From Hirudo medicinalis (taxonomy: Eukaryota; Annelida; Clitellata; Hirudinida; Hirudinidae): DNA of 64,000 nt. Both the position numbers and the translations under genes were made by a program. Each line of letters begins with the position of its first letter. Within the stretch, counting starts at the first letter, position 1. Positions 26,472 through 37,649 of the stretch are shown in pieces. A model generated the notes under the pieces. The model saw only the letters and a program-made list of their open reading frames with translations, ran no database searches and had not been told where the DNA came from. Where the stretch lies: the NCBI GenBank assembly GCA_011800805.1, contig MPNW01000193.1, forward strand, positions 314,529 through 378,528. The letters are read 5' to 3'.

Positions 26472-29390
26472 TCAAAATTCTCCTCCAAGCTTTGAAAGCA
26501 GGCTTCCTGCACTTGTCACTCTTCTGCTCTGAGAAATTCTCTGGTAGGCCTTCGAGAAATCTTCATTTGTCAACTCCCCGAATGTGGTTGGAACTTCGGA
26601 ACTGAAAATAAGAAAAATATTCACTATTCTGCAATTAATAAGAGCAACCAATTGCATTCAATTGTAATGATCTCATGGCAATGTGCAATTTCCTGCTCTT
26701 CATGATGATGCATTTGCCATTTTTTAAAATTAATATTAAAGATTCTTTATTATCTGGACTAATAAATCACAAAATGGATCACAGAACATGATTATACATT
26801 AACAGAATCAGGTTGAAACTAGAAAAGTCAAAAATACTAACCCTTCCCTATCGGACAACTTAATCAGGTCTCTGACTCTGTACACGGCCGCACATCTGCA
26901 CAACTCCTTCAGGTCGCTTCCCGACCATCCCTCGGTCGTGCAGGCGAGGTCGGTCAGACTGACAGTGCTGCTGATCTATATTTTGAGAAAAGTGAGACAT
27001 AGGTCGGCCCCAATGATAATCGGTTCGGTTGATTTATTGATCCGTAGTTGAACATACCGATTCGTTTTTCAAAATGACATGCAGAATGTGTTCCCTCTGA
27101 GCCTTATCCTGAAAAATTAATCCATTAGTTCTCATTGTTTGTTTATTTATTTAAAGTTCCTTGCATAACTGAGATGATTTGAACTAGCTCTCACTCTTAT
27201 TAAAGTTTCATTTATGTCACTCTGTATGCCACCACACATGGTATTATAATTCTCACCTTTTAATCATTACAAATGTTATCACCATAAATCAGAATCATCA
27301 CCAACAACAACAAAAAAGACCACCGACCGGTAGTCCGATGTGGAACATGCTGGGCATCCTTCTCAAGATGGCCGCGTCGACGTCCTCCGGTCTGTTCGTC
27401 GCCCCCATGACGACGATTTGGCACGAATCGTCCGTGATGAGGCCATCCCAGAAACTCATGAATTGGGTCTTCATCATGGATGTTGCCTCGTGATCTTGAG
27501 ACGACCTCTCCCTAAGGAAGGAATCTGGAGGTAGGCAGCTAATAGAATTTAGTTGCAGGTCATTGTGGTTGGCCGTGAGAATTATGATTTTTAACAAATT
27601 GTATGCCTAAGTAGAGTTAAATAATCAGCTATCGATGAAAAGAATTTAAAATGTCTGTTATTACGACTCAAAAGATTGAAGAAATTCCTACCTATTTCAT
27701 CGATGAAGATAATGGTTGGTTGGAGTTTCCTTGCCTAAAGAACAAAGTTATAAATGATTTCTGCATATTTTATGCAAATTCGCACATTCTAAACTTCAAC
27801 TGACCAATGAGAACACGGCTTCAGCCCTCTTCTGGGATTCTCCATACCACTTGTCGACCAATGAGCTCAGCTGAAGATTCAAGAATCTTGCACCTATTCA
27901 ACAAAATATCATTTATGGTTATTATTAAAAGTTATGATTAAATATTTAAATATTCAGTATTCTTTTCTTTTCAAATTCAAATATTATTCAAATATAAGTA
28001 AATTTTGCACGAATATACGTAATCACTGCATTATAAACTGGCACGAAGATAGTCTTACTGCTTATGCTACATCCACTGTTAATTGATTAATTATAAATTA
28101 CATGGAAATGATCCACTTCAAATAAAAATCATTACCAGCTGCCTTTGCAGTGGCTTTTGCGATCATCGTCTTTCCGCAACCGGGCGGTCCGTAGAGCAAA
28201 ATTCCTAGTGAATCAAACACAATTTTAGAAACTTTTAACTTGAAAAGTACAAAAACATTATATTTTGGAAAAGTAAAACAGCATTAAATTCAAACATTGC
28301 TCAAACCTTTTGGGGCCTGAACAAGTTTCGTGCCAGCAAAAATCTCCCTGTGATTGAAGGGACTGATGATTGTTTCCTTGATTTCATCGATGGTGGATTG
28401 CAACCCCCCGATGTCTGCCCACTCGGTCTTCATGGTGTCGGGAAGAACCAAGTTGGAGGCAATGCACAGCTCATACTCGCTGAGCTGTAAATGTGATGTT
28501 TGGCAGAGTAAACTTAAACATATCATCATATATTTGTATATTAAATCATATGTAATTAACTCCACTAAGTAAATGATTGGATTCACCAAATTAATTTCCA
28601 AAACTCAAATTGAGCTAGGACGTTATCGTTCTGATTTGAAAATATTAACGTAACATGTTACTTTATGTTGAAATGTTTAAAAAAGATAATTATCCTAAAT
28701 TAATTAATAAGCAAGTCAAAATTTATATGCAATAACATAGCACATGAATTTTATAAAAACACACCTGTACATTCGAAAGCCCTAGAGACTTCATAAGTGA
28801 CTGAGCCTGCAAAAAAACAAAGAACCCCAAATGGATAACTGATCCAATCTAAATAATTAGCAATAACCTTGAATATAGATGAATCAAATAAATATTATTC
28901 TGAGAGTTTTAAACCAGAATTTGACTAAATCACTAAATCTGTTATTGCTTATTAGAAAATATAACAAGAACAAATAACAGAAATTGTAACTAATAATCAA
29001 CAATTTGAAAGATTTCCATTAATGCTCCAGAATTCATATGAATTGTAAATCAACTTCTAATCAGTAGTAGATCGTACAATTTAAAAACACCCAGAATCGC
29101 AGGCTCACCCTTTTTTGTGCCTCATCCTTTTCCTTTTTGGTGGGATCCATTGCATTCAGGAGCCATTTGACTCCAATAAAAGTGAAACCTAGACTAATGA
29201 GGGCCGTTAATGTAGCCGCAATTACTTTAGCTGTAATTTCTTGCTTCTGAATAGCCAATCTTCTGATGTCATCATCCAAAGGCACATCAACCCCTCCATT
29301 AATAAGAGATTTCAAAATTTTTAGTTTTTCAATTACAAAATTTTTTGAATCTCCAAAGCTGCTCAGAAAAAAGTTAGAAGAATGAGACAT
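26472..29390 (-). CDS. ATAD1: ATAD1/Msp1 mitochondrial outer-membrane AAA-ATPase
   Basis: Extracts mislocalised tail-anchored proteins from mitochondrial and peroxisomal membranes. The first exon (29,109-29,390) encodes an N-terminal membrane segment ([20 protein letters not shown]) followed by the [10 protein letters not shown] linker. Later exons are 28,765-28,806, about 28,307-28,484, about 28,140-28,202, 27,807-27,893, 27,691-27,735, 27,330-27,520, 27,062-27,112, 26,845-26,976 and 26,472-26,600. They carry WADIGGL, Walker A GPPGCGKT, Walker B IIFIDEI, the SRH-region motif [16 protein letters not shown], and [10 protein letters not shown] of the small AAA lid. All key ATPase residues are present. 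ATG 29,390 was chosen because it opens the membrane segment; the longer frame begins at a non-ATG codon. Convergent with the NSD-like gene. Confidence 0.93.
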
Positions 29391-29723
29391 CTTCAACAAC
29401 ACAGTCTCTTGATTTGCCGAATCAAAACCAAAACCAAACTATCCTTGCATCAGCGAGCCAAAATACCATTATCGCTAACCAAAGAGTTACATTTTATTGT
29501 GTAAAAACAATTTATTTAGATTTTATTATTCATTAATCATATTCATTATACAACGTGTTTGAAAAATATTGCTTAGGATAAACCTAATTCTACGGCTACC
29601 TATATCAACCTGGATAATATATTAACTATTCGCGACCATAACATGGTGGAGTGTCGTGAACATGACGTCTCGATTCGGTTGGCTTTCTAAATTTATTTAG
29701 AATCTTTAACCTTATATTGACGC

Positions 29724-30022
29724 CAGTGGCGTAACCAGGATTTTAAAATCGATTTTTGGTAGGGGCAAATTTTTTTTATACATACATTAGGGTTATGATG
29801 TTTTTGTAACACCATGTTCCTGTGTCATAAAATGATGAGCTTTTGTAAAAGTAATGAAAAAGGCATTAATTTGATTTAGTTTTTGAAAAATGTCACCGGT
29901 CCCCCAAACTGAAAATTAGATTTTACCAAATATTATACGGATTTATAGAAATAGCAAGGGACAAACTGATAGGGGTAGGGAGAGGGGGAAGTGCCCCCCT
30001 TTTTGACTCCTTGGCTACACTT
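29724..30022. mobile_element. Short non-autonomous DNA transposon (MITE)
   Basis: The left end CAGTGGCGTAACCAGG matches the inverted right end CATAAGTGTAGCCAAGG imperfectly. The CAGTGGCGTA-CCAGG start is a common DNA-transposon terminus. About 300 bp, no coding frame. It sits between ATAD1 and the micropeptide gene. Confidence 0.55.
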
Positions 30023-30459
30023 ATGCCCTATACCATGAAATCATTTAATTTAAAGTTTAGTTCTTGGCTCTCCCCATGATGTTCATGAATAATTAATATA
30101 ATTAATCGACCTCCAGGGTGCTGTGAGCTGTGAAGAGCCTCCATTTCTACGCTGTCGATTTCCTTTCATTTGAAGATACTTCATCGAAATTGTTTTACTG
30201 TCAAATTTTAATATGTGTATACAACTTCTATGTATAAAACAACTTCCGAGATTTTAAAATCAAATAATTTGAATAAATCTAAAATTGCTTGTGACAGATT
30301 CTGAATGGCTGGCCGGTTCATGACTATTAATCAACCTCTATTATTATTCATGACTATTGAGAATATATAGAAGCGTGGATATTCTTTTCGGTCTTATATG
30401 CTTCTTTGGGGGTTGTAGGGTTTGAAATTAAGCAAGTAAATAGTAAAATTGGTTTTAAG

Positions 30460-31795
30460 ATGTCAATCTGGATTCTGCTGTCCATTATCTTTGAATTATG
30501 TTTAGGCCAGCAAAGTAAGCTTCTTCTTTACAAAAATCTTTTACGTGAGTAAAATCTACTTTGAAACATGTTCTTAATAAATCGTACTCGCCATATTTTA
30601 CAGAATTAAAAAAAAATTTAACAAATAGTTCGCCTCTTTCTCAATTCTTGGAAAACTCTACGTCAATTTAGAAGCGTATTATTTAGCTGGAAAATGTAAC
30701 TTTTCAAAAATGTCCAAAAAAAATACTGAGTTTGCGAAAATTCATTTTTTTTCCTTATACATGTCTGCTTTCGCTTGCGAGAGTGACCTGTCACGCTAAG
30801 CACGCTAGGAATAAATAACGTCAGAGGAACGTCAGAGGTTTTAGGGCCGAAACGTTCAGCTAGGGGGATGGCTCTCTGAGGATCCTTGCTGGTGTTTCTC
30901 TTACGGAGTTTCAATTTCCATTACAACCCATTTATACTGTTGTGTTATTTCATTTATTAGTCTATTGTAGCATTTTAAGTTCAATATGCATGTGGTGCTA
31001 CATAAACAGAACTGTTACGTTTTGTATTACAACGTAAAGTAATATCGAACAATGTCCAACAACGGAGGGTTTAGCTAAGAACGTTTATTCGCCAATCCAC
31101 AACAATTACGAAGAGAAAGGAAAATAAAACGTAGTTGGAACCGCGAAGTGAGCGTGGCTCTAAATATTCAACATAGATATTACAACATGCATTTGTCTCC
31201 ATTATCATTCTCAAGTTAATTTTTATATTAATGAAATAAAATGGTCTTCAGGAGAGCTTTCGAATGGTTTGTAGTGTGACATCGGCGCTACGGCAACTGG
31301 TTTTAGTTGGTTCTTTTCGATTAGCGCCTTGCAGTCTTCTATTCTGTACCAATGGAGGTCGGGTTGGATTCGGTTTGAACGAGTTCTTACTCGAAACGTA
31401 CTTGTTCAAATAGAATTGGAGACAATGTGAGGTCACTGCTAAACAACATGAAAATAAAAGGTTTTAGATTGTTATTATTTAGATTATCATCACCAACATT
31501 TTATAAATTATAAGTGAGCCTTTAATAAATTGACGCTAACATCGATTAAGTAACATTTTTGCTAACCACCTGAAATATATTTGTAAGTGATAAATATTAC
31601 ATTTATATTCTTATGATTGTTTGAATTAATAATTTTCAATTAACAGGCATCGACTTGTTCGAGGACTACCAAGTCGGAAAAAATGCTGGTATTTCAATAG
31701 CATTCTTAGCGGTGCTCCTCATTTTCTTCGTCGTCGTCGTCAACGGAATCAGATGGAAAGTCATCCACAAAAGGCACAAGACTCCAGCCAACTAA
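30460..31795 (+). CDS. Spliced 67-residue putative secreted/membrane micropeptide
   Basis: Not recognised as a known family. Exon 1 (30,460-30,514) begins ATG and encodes a hydrophobic signal-like stretch, MSIWILLSIIFELCLGQQ, ending in A|GTAAGC. Exon 2 (31,647-31,795) follows AATTAACAG, restores the frame as AGC (Ser), and encodes IDLFEDYQVGKNAG, a strong hydrophobic segment (ISIAFLAVLLIFFVVVV), then NGIRWKVIHKRHKTPAN and TAA. The layout reads as signal peptide, short acidic ectodomain, one membrane span and basic cytoplasmic tail, that is, a type I membrane micropeptide. The start context has A at -3. The intron joins two individually short frames into one coherent protein, which supports a real gene, but no homology was tested. 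Confidence 0.62.
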
Positions 31796-33158
31796 ACTGA
31801 TTTGAATGTCGCGATAATGTTACTCGACATCACTAAATTCCATTTCCTTTGGTTGATGCTTTTTTGTTATTGATGCTTACCTACACGACTTCAACTTCAT
31901 ATGTTTGTTCAATTATTTATGTTACGCTTCAATTGTAATAACAATGAAACCTTGCTCTGAAAGAGCTTTTCATATCGCCACTTTTGCACTTATTTTATTT
32001 TTAACATGAGAATCGAGATGTAAGACATACTCGAAAATCGCTTTCTTAAAGATTTGATAGAGAGGAAAGGTAGATGATGCGATCAATGAAGTCTAACCGA
32101 GTCATATAAACGTCTTCATTAGTGGTCTTGAAGTTCTGTTGAACATACGCCACTCTAATCAAACTCTGAATAGTTATCGTTGCGTACAAATGTATATAGC
32201 CATGCAATGAATTAATCAAACGAAGCGAAATAAGAGGGCCATCCAAATAATATCTTTTTTTTTATCTTAGCATTAAGCATTCTGGTAGACGAGAGTTTAG
32301 AAAAATTTATGGACATGTCAGATCATGTACGACAATGCTACCGTTTCTGGCTGCTTTCACCGGTTTTAAGATCCATTTGTTTCTAATGTCAGAACAATTG
32401 CCGCAAACAGTTCAACCTTCACAAACACTGCGATGGCAATCGAGAAAATTGGAGAAAATGCACTAGATGAAAAATAACAATTTTTACTCAATTACGGATA
32501 TTCACAGATTATTTTGTATGTTATGTAATATGTTATTTAATTTTAAAATTTTGAAATTAAAAATAGTTGTGAGCGCATATTATGTAACACTTCATTAACT
32601 AATTGTTACATTCGTCTCGTACAGGTGTTTCTCTAAAAATCTAACTTATATAACATATTTTCTATTCGACGAACAATTAAAACACAATATTGCAATTTAA
32701 TGTTTGTGTTTATGTAACTTACTATGATAATTCATATTGACTAATTTCTTAAAATATTCTTTGTGGCACGATCCGCTGATGGGGAGGAGTCAATGTTTCT
32801 AAGACACGCCTCAAAATCAGATGGTGTGAAAACAGTCTTATGTAATTCTACATTAAATTTTGAATTAAGCTTCTTTCTTCTTTGTTGACATTGTTTTTGA
32901 TTTAAAATAAATTTGTGCACCTAAAATAATTGTCTTATTGCCTTATATCTGTTATAAGCATACTGTTTATAGGCCGATAGGCGGAGTCAATTAGAAAGCC
33001 CATAATTGACATAAATTTGAGCAGATGGGTTGTTGATCTGTTTTGTGAGTTTGAAAACTGAGGGCTTCGTGACGGCCTTCTTTTGAAATAACAACGCACG
33101 ATTTTTTTAAGTGTTTCTACGCTAGGAAGTAACTGTTTATTTTCGCCGAAATTACAAG
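31796..33158. other. Intergenic region with a degenerate coding-like fragment
   Basis: Mostly AT-rich and empty. It contains the minus-strand fragment at 32,046-32,246. On the same strand, about 32,265-32,440 has Cys-containing broken frames (CGNCSDIRNKWILKPVKAAR) interrupted by stops. The right end should hold the lipase promoter. Confidence 0.45.
32046..32246 (-). pseudogene. Unidentified coding-like fragment, dispersed copy A
   Basis: An open frame includes [19 protein letters not shown]. Its 32,121-32,177 part is closely matched by 45,714-45,769 on the plus strand, with several differences at third codon positions. No start, splice sites or family identified. It may be a piece of a transposon protein or of a duplicated gene. 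Confidence 0.4.
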
Positions 33159-36100
33159 ATGGTTCATCTTGACAGCGATGAGAACGTGTTTAAGAACAAT
33201 AGTGACATCTTTAAGCTTGTTGACGAGATTCGAAAACTCGCTTCGTTTGATATAAATTTTTTCAAGAATCCACGATTGGGATGGATGGGACGGCAGGTCG
33301 AAGCGACTCTTCGACGACTTTTAGACCATCTAGAAGCTGTAAAGCCGAGTGTCAAGCGGATAGCAACAATCGCCCCTATCTACGATTTCAAGCCGTCTCT
33401 TCAGGCCAACGGCTACCACAGCCTGCTGACAATATTTCGCAAGTGCTGCCTTAAAATTTTGGAGATTATTAGGTCGATAACTATTTATAAAGAGTCCTGG
33501 CTCTTCAACCAAACTGATTATTTCGCCACATTGGAGGAATTTGTCACTGTTCTGGGTCAATTGAGAGCATGTTTCTATTATATGGAAAGACTGAATTCGT
33601 TTTGTAACGACAAGGACTTGTTTCCTGACGAGATCAGTTTGACAGAAGACGAATATGCATCGTCGATTGGACTCATGTATGAGTTTGAAACACTAAATCC
33701 CGAGTGCTTCTACGGAAGGTATTGTCTCTCAATATGACTGACTACTAAAATATTTGATGGCATAATTCATTCTTAAATAATGCTCCTGTAACATTACATT
33801 GAGTAACTTCATATGAAATATTTTGTTCCAGGTGTCTAGCTTTCCAATATGCTTCTTCAATGATTCGACCCCTAACTGTCATAAACCAAGCCCTAGCCTG
33901 CCATGGCAAGGTTTTTCCAAAGACCAACCGCATCACAAAGATAGCGTCCGGAATCCTGAGTGCCAAAAAATACTTTGGAAACATCGAAGAGAGAGCGAAA
34001 CAGATCTCGGCAATAACGAGAGAGTGCGAAGTCGACTTCTGCCAGAGTTTTTGGTCAATATCCGACAACCCGACCCTCGTCCGGCTGAGCCTCCTCGTCT
34101 CTCCGGCAGTGGTGGTGGATTCCGTCACGAACATTCCGTTCGAAGAGGTGTGCACATCGTTCGTGATTCTTAAGACAGTTCTTGTCAAGACATAACAAGT
34201 TTTGTTTGTGTTCTTATTGGTTGAAGATTTTATCTGGTCATGATGCGGGGCTCTGATACTTTTGTTTTAATTATAAAAGCAGATCAAATTTTAAATTGCT
34301 CAGAATGCAAATTGATATTTTTTATCTACAGTTTGAGTTGCCATCCTCTGAATCAGACAGAATGGTTATAATCAAACCTGTTAACCCCCAACTGTACAAG
34401 AACCCTCGAATCGATTGTCAAATCAAAGACCACGTTTCGGTCAGGTTGCTATCTTCCAAGTTGAGGAGTGGGCAGGTTTGTTCCTTTCGTTGTGATTTAT
34501 TTGCTGACGAGAAATTTATGTCGACGACGGCGACCTTGAAATCTAAATAACAGGTAGAAATCTATGCAACAACCTTGATAGCAGGCTGATGATAGTTTCA
34601 CAACCCATGTAATAATTTCTTAGCTAGTTAAGACAAAATCAGGGCGCCTTATTAGCATAACGACGTTTGGTTGTTCTGTCCTCATATAAGACTCAACCAT
34701 CCATGTTCTTGTTCAGGAAACCTACGTTTCGAAGATTGGTTGCTTGTACCAATCCTGGAAGGGTCAAAAGGAGGGTAAGTCTCCTTACCTCATCGTTCAC
34801 CTTCACGGCGGAGGTTACGTGGGTCAGTCCTCTGCGAGCCACGAGGTGATCGTCGATTGGTTTCTTAAATATTAATTTATTCAAGTCGTCGTCGAATAAT
34901 ATTGATAACAAAAATTATGTCCTCGGACACTGCATTTTATGTATTTTTATGAGAGTATAAACACGGCTGCTAATTAATAATGATGGTAATAATAACAATG
35001 TTTCATGATGGTTTAACATTGTCATCTCCCATATAATCAAGTTTGTGATGATGATGATGGCGACAATGATATTAAATTTTTTAGGTCTACCTGAGGGACT
35101 GGGCGGTTCGGTCCGACGTCCCGATTCTGTCCGTGGACTACTGCCATGCTCCCCAGTTCAGAGCACCTTACCAACTCGAGGAAGCCTTCTTTGCTTACTG
35201 TTGGGCTCTCAAGAATTCAAGCTTGCTAGGTATTTTTCTAGCACTTAATCGTTAGACTGTAAAGTAGGAGCGGCAAATATCAAAAGATCGTAATGTATCA
35301 TACATTGTCGTGCGTTTATTTTTAAATGTTCGTTTTGAGTGTTTTTGTCTTGAATATGTGTTCGTTGATGAATGTGAGATGAGTGATCTACTTTTAGCTT
35401 ATGACTGGCATCGTTATTATGTTTAATAAATTGAGCTAAAATTCTTGTCACCACGTTTGTTATAAAACCTCTTGCATAATTTAATCCGCCTCTCGAGACT
35501 GCGGCGCGGATTCGAACCCAGTCGAGGGAACACCGTCCTCAATCATCTAATCATGTAACATACTGCGACAAATATCTTGCAGGTTCTACAGCAGAAAAAG
35601 TGGTGGTGGTTGGAGACAGTGCAGGGGGGAATCTGGCAGTTGGAGTGGGCTTGATGGCAGCCCAGAGGGGAATCAGAAGACCCGACGGCGTGTACCCGAT
35701 ATACGGGTCCATGATGATCCAGTACAAGCCGGGACCATCCAGGTTGCTGGCTATCATGGATCCTCTCATTCCACTTGGAATACTCTCGGTCTGCCTGCAA
35801 GGTTTGTTGATTATCATAATTGATGTTAATTTATGGCAATATCGATGACTTTGGAGTTAACATTCGAACTTTACCAACCATGTCATGACAGACAATCTGA
35901 TCTCCAGAATTGTCTTCTTTGTGACCTGTTTTCTCCTTGACATATTTTGTTGGTCATGTTTTAGCTTACTTGGGAACAGTCGACTGTGCCCGGTCCGACG
36001 TAAAGTTTGAAGAGTCGAGCGAGGGAGAGTATGCCGACGATGAACTGGACGACGACGCTCCTCGACAGCCTTTCACGGCTTCGTCTCTTCCTCGTTCTTG

Positions 36101-37036
36101 TTTTTCGATGTCGCCATCTTTCACGACCGCCCTCGGGTCGGGGTCGATGAAACCGCCGAGCAATTTTGCACCCCAAATCATCAGTCCGATGGGTGCGATT
36201 CTCCACAAACGAAATGATTCTGGATTTTTCGATACTTCGGTGAACAAGAGCGAAAGAAATAAACAAGCGAATAACGACAAGGCCTCGAGGCAGTGCGATG
36301 CTTTTGTGAAATGCGAAGACTACCTCAGGAACGAACTGTCGACGTCTTCAGAGGAAACCAACATCTCGGAAGATGTCAGTGAATGTTCCTCTTCGTCAAT
36401 CAAAGCCAGGAAAGCAAATGAAATTCACCTCTCCAGTGTTGTTGCTTCTTATGCTCAACTCAAGACTTTTAAGGTGTGTTATTATTTTCAAATTGTCTTC
36501 TATTAGACCGTTTGTAGCACAACTAAGTCTGGTGTACATCTTGGAATGCTTGCCACAAAGATAGCACTTATGACTTTGGTGCTTCAATTCCAGGTCAGTC
36601 CGATGGCAAGATCATTGAAGAACAATCCAGGTGATTCGCCTTTCATTTCACCTGTATTGGCACCTGACAATCTCCTCAGGACATTAAACAGAGTTCATAT
36701 AACAGTAAGTAAGACATTTTAAGATATTAGTGATGGATGGAATGCTTGACTTTGAGTTGTTTAGAGCAATTATTTTGCTATCGCATGATCTTGTTGGAAC
36801 TGTAATGCTTCTTTGATGAATCCCAGGCTTGCCACTTGGATCCCCTCCTTGATGATTCCATCACTTTGGCACGGAGACTCGGGGATGCCCAAGTACCCGT
36901 CGACCTCCACCTGGTTCCCGATCTTCCGCACGGCTTCCTGAACTTCGTCATGCTTTCCTCCGAGGCCAATCAAGCCTCTGTGCAGTGCTTGAACAATATC
37001 ATATGCCTGCTGAAGGGATTGCCGACCGACTGCTGA
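33159..37036 (+). CDS. LIPE: Hormone-sensitive lipase
   Basis: Neutral cytosolic acylglycerol and cholesteryl-ester hydrolase of the HSL/bacterial esterase-IV family. Exons: 33,159-33,718, 33,832-34,147, 34,332-34,475, 34,717-34,845, 35,085-35,229, 35,583-35,802, about 35,965-36,473, 36,595-36,705 and 36,827-37,036. The N-terminal HSL domain comes first. The catalytic domain shows the oxyanion motif HLHGGGYVGQ, SVDYCHAPQ, the nucleophile elbow GDSAGGN, acid DPLLDD and base LPHGF, so the Ser-Asp-His triad is complete. Between elbow and acid an exon encodes a long polar Ser-rich acidic insert (about 170 residues), at the place of the phosphorylated regulatory module of mammalian HSL but with no clear sequence similarity. 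ATG 33,159 opens a continuous first exon. Convergent with NOL9. Confidence 0.95.
35481..35540 (-). repeat. SINE-like fragment with pol III B-box, copy 1
   Basis: On the minus strand it contains GGTTCGAATCC, a perfect RNA polymerase III B-box, in a GC-rich island within a lipase intron. A diverged copy occurs at about 45,104-45,180. I see no cloverleaf or well-spaced A-box, so it is not called as a tRNA. Confidence 0.45.
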
Positions 37037-37649
37037 TCGGGTGCTCGGTCGGTCGTCGCCTAAACGAAAACTGTAGCTCACCTCTAGTCCAAAGTCTGCG
37101 TTGTTTTCACTGTCGTCATCCTCATTACGATTACCATCATTTTGTTAGCAAGACCTCCACCTCATAATTTAAAAATGATTTAATGCTAAGTGTTACCTAG
37201 GTAAATATTTATTTGAACTTAATTTATGCGTGGAGTACGTCGACGGTTTGTTTTTCATTAAATGTGTTTCCTCCTGCGTTCTAATTTTTAATTGCGACGC
37301 TGCCTTGCATTTGTTGTGTTAAACTTGGATGCTCGCGATGATTTATGTTCTTAATTGGTTTAAAAAAATGTAAACCCACAGCTCACATAAGCACTATACG
37401 ATTTCAGTAAGGCCTGATTGTTTGGTGCTTTGGTATTAGCATGGGAGAATGAGTCGATATTTGGACTTTTTTTTATATTTGAACCAGATGGTCTGGTTGA
37501 ATGTGTCTTCATCGACCAATTGACTGGCATCCACAGTGATGGCCAATCTGGCATTGTGTTACTAAGAACTCATACCATCAATTGACCCTAATTTATTTTT
37601 CACGTAATCAGTAAGTCGGCAAACATGACATTAACTGGTGCATCCACTT
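37037..37649. other. Convergent 3' region, lipase to NOL9
   Basis: AT-rich presumed 3' UTRs. No coding frame supported. Confidence 0.5.

Noticed and set aside
32265..32467. Plus-strand frame after an acceptor-like site, resembling a GPCR C-terminal tail (IKHSGRREFRKIYG)
   Set aside because: No upstream transmembrane exons or NPxxY were found, and the opposite strand carries equally suggestive broken frames.
35500..35530. tRNA gene suggested by a perfect B-box
   Set aside because: No cloverleaf, anticodon stem or properly spaced A-box could be drawn.
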